Source: Microbacteriaceae bacterium UBA4731 (GTDB lineage: Bacteria; Actinomycetota; Actinomycetes; Actinomycetales; Microbacteriaceae). Taken from it: a DNA stretch of 32,895 nt. Shown one piece after another: positions 31,310-32,895 of this stretch. Under the pieces are notes generated by a model. That model ran no database searches. It had not been told where the DNA came from and saw only the letters and a list, made by a program, of their open reading frames with translations. Both the position numbers and the translations under genes were made by a program. The stretch is from positions 21,300 through 54,194 of the forward strand of contig DHJB01000045.1 in the NCBI GenBank assembly GCA_002404115.1, in the 5' to 3' direction. How positions within the stretch are numbered: position 1 is the first letter of the stretch; each line of letters starts with the position of its first letter.

Positions 31310-32155
31310 ATGTCGACCAACCTCGAAGAAATGGTCTCGCCCGCCGTGCCCGTGCGCACGCCGATCAAGCGCACCGTTCTCATGTGCAAGCCGGAGTTTT
31401 TCACCGTTGTGTACCGGATCAACCCGTGGATGGACCCGGCCCTGCCGACCGACACGGCGCTCGCGGTCAAGCAGTGGCAGACGCTGTACGACACCTACAT
31501 CGGCCTCGGCTTCGACGTGCACCTGATCGACCCGATCGACGGCCTGCCCGACATGGTCTACGCGGCCAACGGCGGCTTCGTCATCGACAACATCGTCTAC
31601 GGCGCGAACTTCACCTACCCGCAGCGCCAGCCGGAAGGGCCGGCGTACATGGACTGGTTCCGCGCGAACGGCTTCGACGTGCGCGAGCCGGCGGAGATCA
31701 ACGAGGGCGAGGGTGACTTCCTGCTCGTCGGCGACGTGATCCTGGCCGGCACCGGCTTCCGCAGCGCGTCGAACAGCCACGAGGAGATCGCCGCGATCTA
31801 CGGCCGCCCGGTCATCACGCTCAAACTGATCAACCCGAACTTCTACCACCTCGACACGGCCATCGCCGTGCTCGACGACACGAACATCGCCTACCTGCCG
31901 AGCGCGTTCGACGAGCCGAGCCTCGCCGTCCTGCGCGAACGCTACCCTCACGCCATCCTCGCGACCGAGGAAGACGCCGCCATCCTCGGCCTCAACTCCT
32001 ACTCCGACGGCTACAACGTGGTCATCGCGGCGCGCGCCAAGGACTTCGAGCGTGAACTGCGTGCCCGCGGCTACAACCCGATCGGGGTCGACCTGTCCGA
32101 GCTCCTGCTCGGCGGCGGTGGCGTCAAGTGCTGCACCCTGGAACTCCGTCGATGA
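31310..32155 (+). CDS. ddaH: Dimethylargininase-like guanidino hydrolase
   Basis: The 281-aa pentein-fold hydrolase contains [14 protein letters not shown], the substrate-binding [16 protein letters not shown] (Asp and Asn of the family), [22 protein letters not shown], catalytic His180 in [13 protein letters not shown], and C-terminal [14 protein letters not shown] with the nucleophile Cys (Cys274 or Cys275). Family members are annotated as dimethylarginine dimethylaminohydrolase (citrulline plus dimethylamine), but relatives act on other guanidino or ureido substrates. The overlapping rocD suggests a product on the way to ornithine; the substrate is therefore open. The start is ATG 31310 with a good AAGGAG. 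The frame stays open further upstream without support. The stop overlaps rocD by 4 nt. Confidence 0.9.
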   Translation: MSTNLEEMVSPAVPVRTPIKRTVLMCKPEFFTVVYRINPWMDPALPTDTALAVKQWQTLYDTYIGLGFDVHLIDPIDGLPDMVYAANGGFVIDNIVYGANFTYPQRQPEGPAYMDWFRANGFDVREPAEINEGEGDFLLVGDVILAGTGFRSASNSHEEIAAIYGRPVITLKLINPNFYHLDTAIAVLDDTNIAYLPSAFDEPSLAVLRERYPHAILATEEDAAILGLNSYSDGYNVVIAARAKDFERELRARGYNPIGVDLSELLLGGGGVKCCTLELRR

Positions 32156-32895
32156 GCGAGGAAACGATGACCGGCCCAGCCACCCACGCCGCCCGGATCC
32201 GCGAGGTCACCCCTCGCCAGATCGAGGCCATCGCGCTCGAAAACGAGCACGCCGCCCACAACTACCACCCGCTGCCCGTTGTCGTGGCATCCGGTGAAGG
32301 TGCCTGGGTCACCGACATCGACGGCCGCCGCTACCTCGACTGCCTGGCCGCGTACTCCGCGGTGAACTTCGGACACTCGAACCCGGTGCTGCTGGATGCC
32401 GCGCGCGCGCAGCTGGGACGTATCACGCTCACCAGCCGAGCGTTCCACAACGACCAGCTCGGCCCGTTCGTCACCGCGCTGGCCCAGCTGGCCGGCAAGG
32501 ACATGGTCCTGCCAATGAACACGGGAGCCGAGGCGGTCGAGTCGGCCGTCAAGGTCGCTCGCGCCTGGGCCTACCGGATCAAGGGCGTCGCCGCCGACCA
32601 GGCCAACATCATCGTCGCCGCCGGCAACTTCCACGGTCGCACGACCACGATCATCAGCTTCTCCGACGACGAGTTGGCGCGCAAGGACTTCGGTCCGTTC
32701 ACGCCCGGCTTCCGCATCGTCCCCTACGGGGATGCCGCGGTGCTCGAGGCTGCGATCGACGAGAACACGGCCGCCGTGCTGCTCGAGCCGATCCAGGGTG
32801 AGGCCGGCATCGTCGTGCCGCCCGCCGACTACCTGCCGGCCGTTCGCGAGATCACGACCCGCAACAACGTGCTGTTCATCGCCGACGAGATCCAG
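32152..32895 (+). CDS. rocD: Ornithine--oxo-acid transaminase (partial, 3' end outside window)
   Basis: RocD transfers the delta-amino group of ornithine to 2-oxoglutarate, giving glutamate-5-semialdehyde. The 248 visible codons start [19 protein letters not shown] and include [102 protein letters not shown] and the beginning of the PLP aspartate motif FIADEIQ. The PLP lysine lies beyond the window. These are strong matches to class III ornithine aminotransferases. ATG 32152 overlaps the ddaH stop (ATGA). The product feeds P5C to the PutA aldehyde dehydrogenase encoded at 25-29 kb. Confidence 0.95.
   Translation, partial: MSEETMTGPATHAARIREVTPRQIEAIALENEHAAHNYHPLPVVVASGEGAWVTDIDGRRYLDCLAAYSAVNFGHSNPVLLDAARAQLGRITLTSRAFHNDQLGPFVTALAQLAGKDMVLPMNTGAEAVESAVKVARAWAYRIKGVAADQANIIVAAGNFHGRTTTIISFSDDELARKDFGPFTPGFRIVPYGDAAVLEAAIDENTAAVLLEPIQGEAGIVVPPADYLPAVREITTRNNVLFIADEIQ

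Noticed and set aside
1..32895. tRNA genes, CRISPR arrays, insertion sequences, riboswitches
   Set aside because: I looked for cloverleaf-like clusters, regular spaced repeats, transposase motifs and conserved leader structures and saw none; most unit heads also lack room for a leader.

Overview
The window looks like chromosomal DNA of a high-GC actinobacterium, most likely a member of the Microbacteriaceae. The evidence is the very high GC at third codon positions, frequent GTG starts, the coproporphyrin-dependent heme gene set (cgoX/hemY, chdC/hemQ, [2Fe-2S]-type ferrochelatase) and the actinobacterial small envelope protein families. Nothing indicates a prophage, plasmid, CRISPR array, insertion sequence, tRNA or rRNA gene.

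Positions 1-13503 are a near-complete heme locus. hemA (partial, minus strand) diverges from hemE-cgoX. Three small membrane proteins (glycine-rich YtxH-like, Holin-X type, DUF3618) follow, then chdC-hemH-hemC-hemD, an inserted agmatine-to-putrescine pair (aguB-like/aguA), and hemB-hemL. Together HemA, HemL, HemB, HemC, HemD, HemE, CgoX, CpfC and ChdC cover glutamyl-tRNA to heme b by the coproporphyrin route. Genes inside transcription units overlap by 1-11 nt. The heads of several units have no Shine-Dalgarno but carry a -10-like hexamer 6-7 nt before the start codon, as expected for leaderless mRNAs.

Positions 13583-24947 hold mostly single genes: a 116-aa unknown protein, an ABC exporter pair, a PLP enzyme of the cysteine-desulfurase-like family, TrhO, a PEBP/YbhB protein, an alpha/beta hydrolase, a LysE-type exporter, a hotdog thioesterase, an SRPBCC protein, a CrtI/PYROXD2-like oxidoreductase and a LysR regulator. 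Several gene ends are followed by long intergenic palindromes without T-tracts. Two sequence families of these palindromes each occur twice.

Positions 24948-32895 are an amino-acid catabolism region: LysR divergent from bifunctional putA, a GntR regulator divergent from a FetB-like permease, and an Lrp/AsnC regulator divergent from a degenerate ddaH copy, an intact ddaH and a partial rocD. PutA and RocD both feed glutamate semialdehyde/P5C metabolism, so arginine-family amino acids plausibly end at glutamate, which is also the heme precursor made at the other end of the window.

The most notable non-coding signals are the recurrent leaderless-start geometry, the repeated 3'-end palindromes, a perfect 23-bp inverted repeat upstream of putA, an exact 25-bp tandem duplication that duplicates a -10/start module before the hydrolase gene, a decayed ddaH copy next to an intact one, and an excess of the hexamer GGATGC/GCATCC. 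All calls come from reading the sequence; no database search was run.
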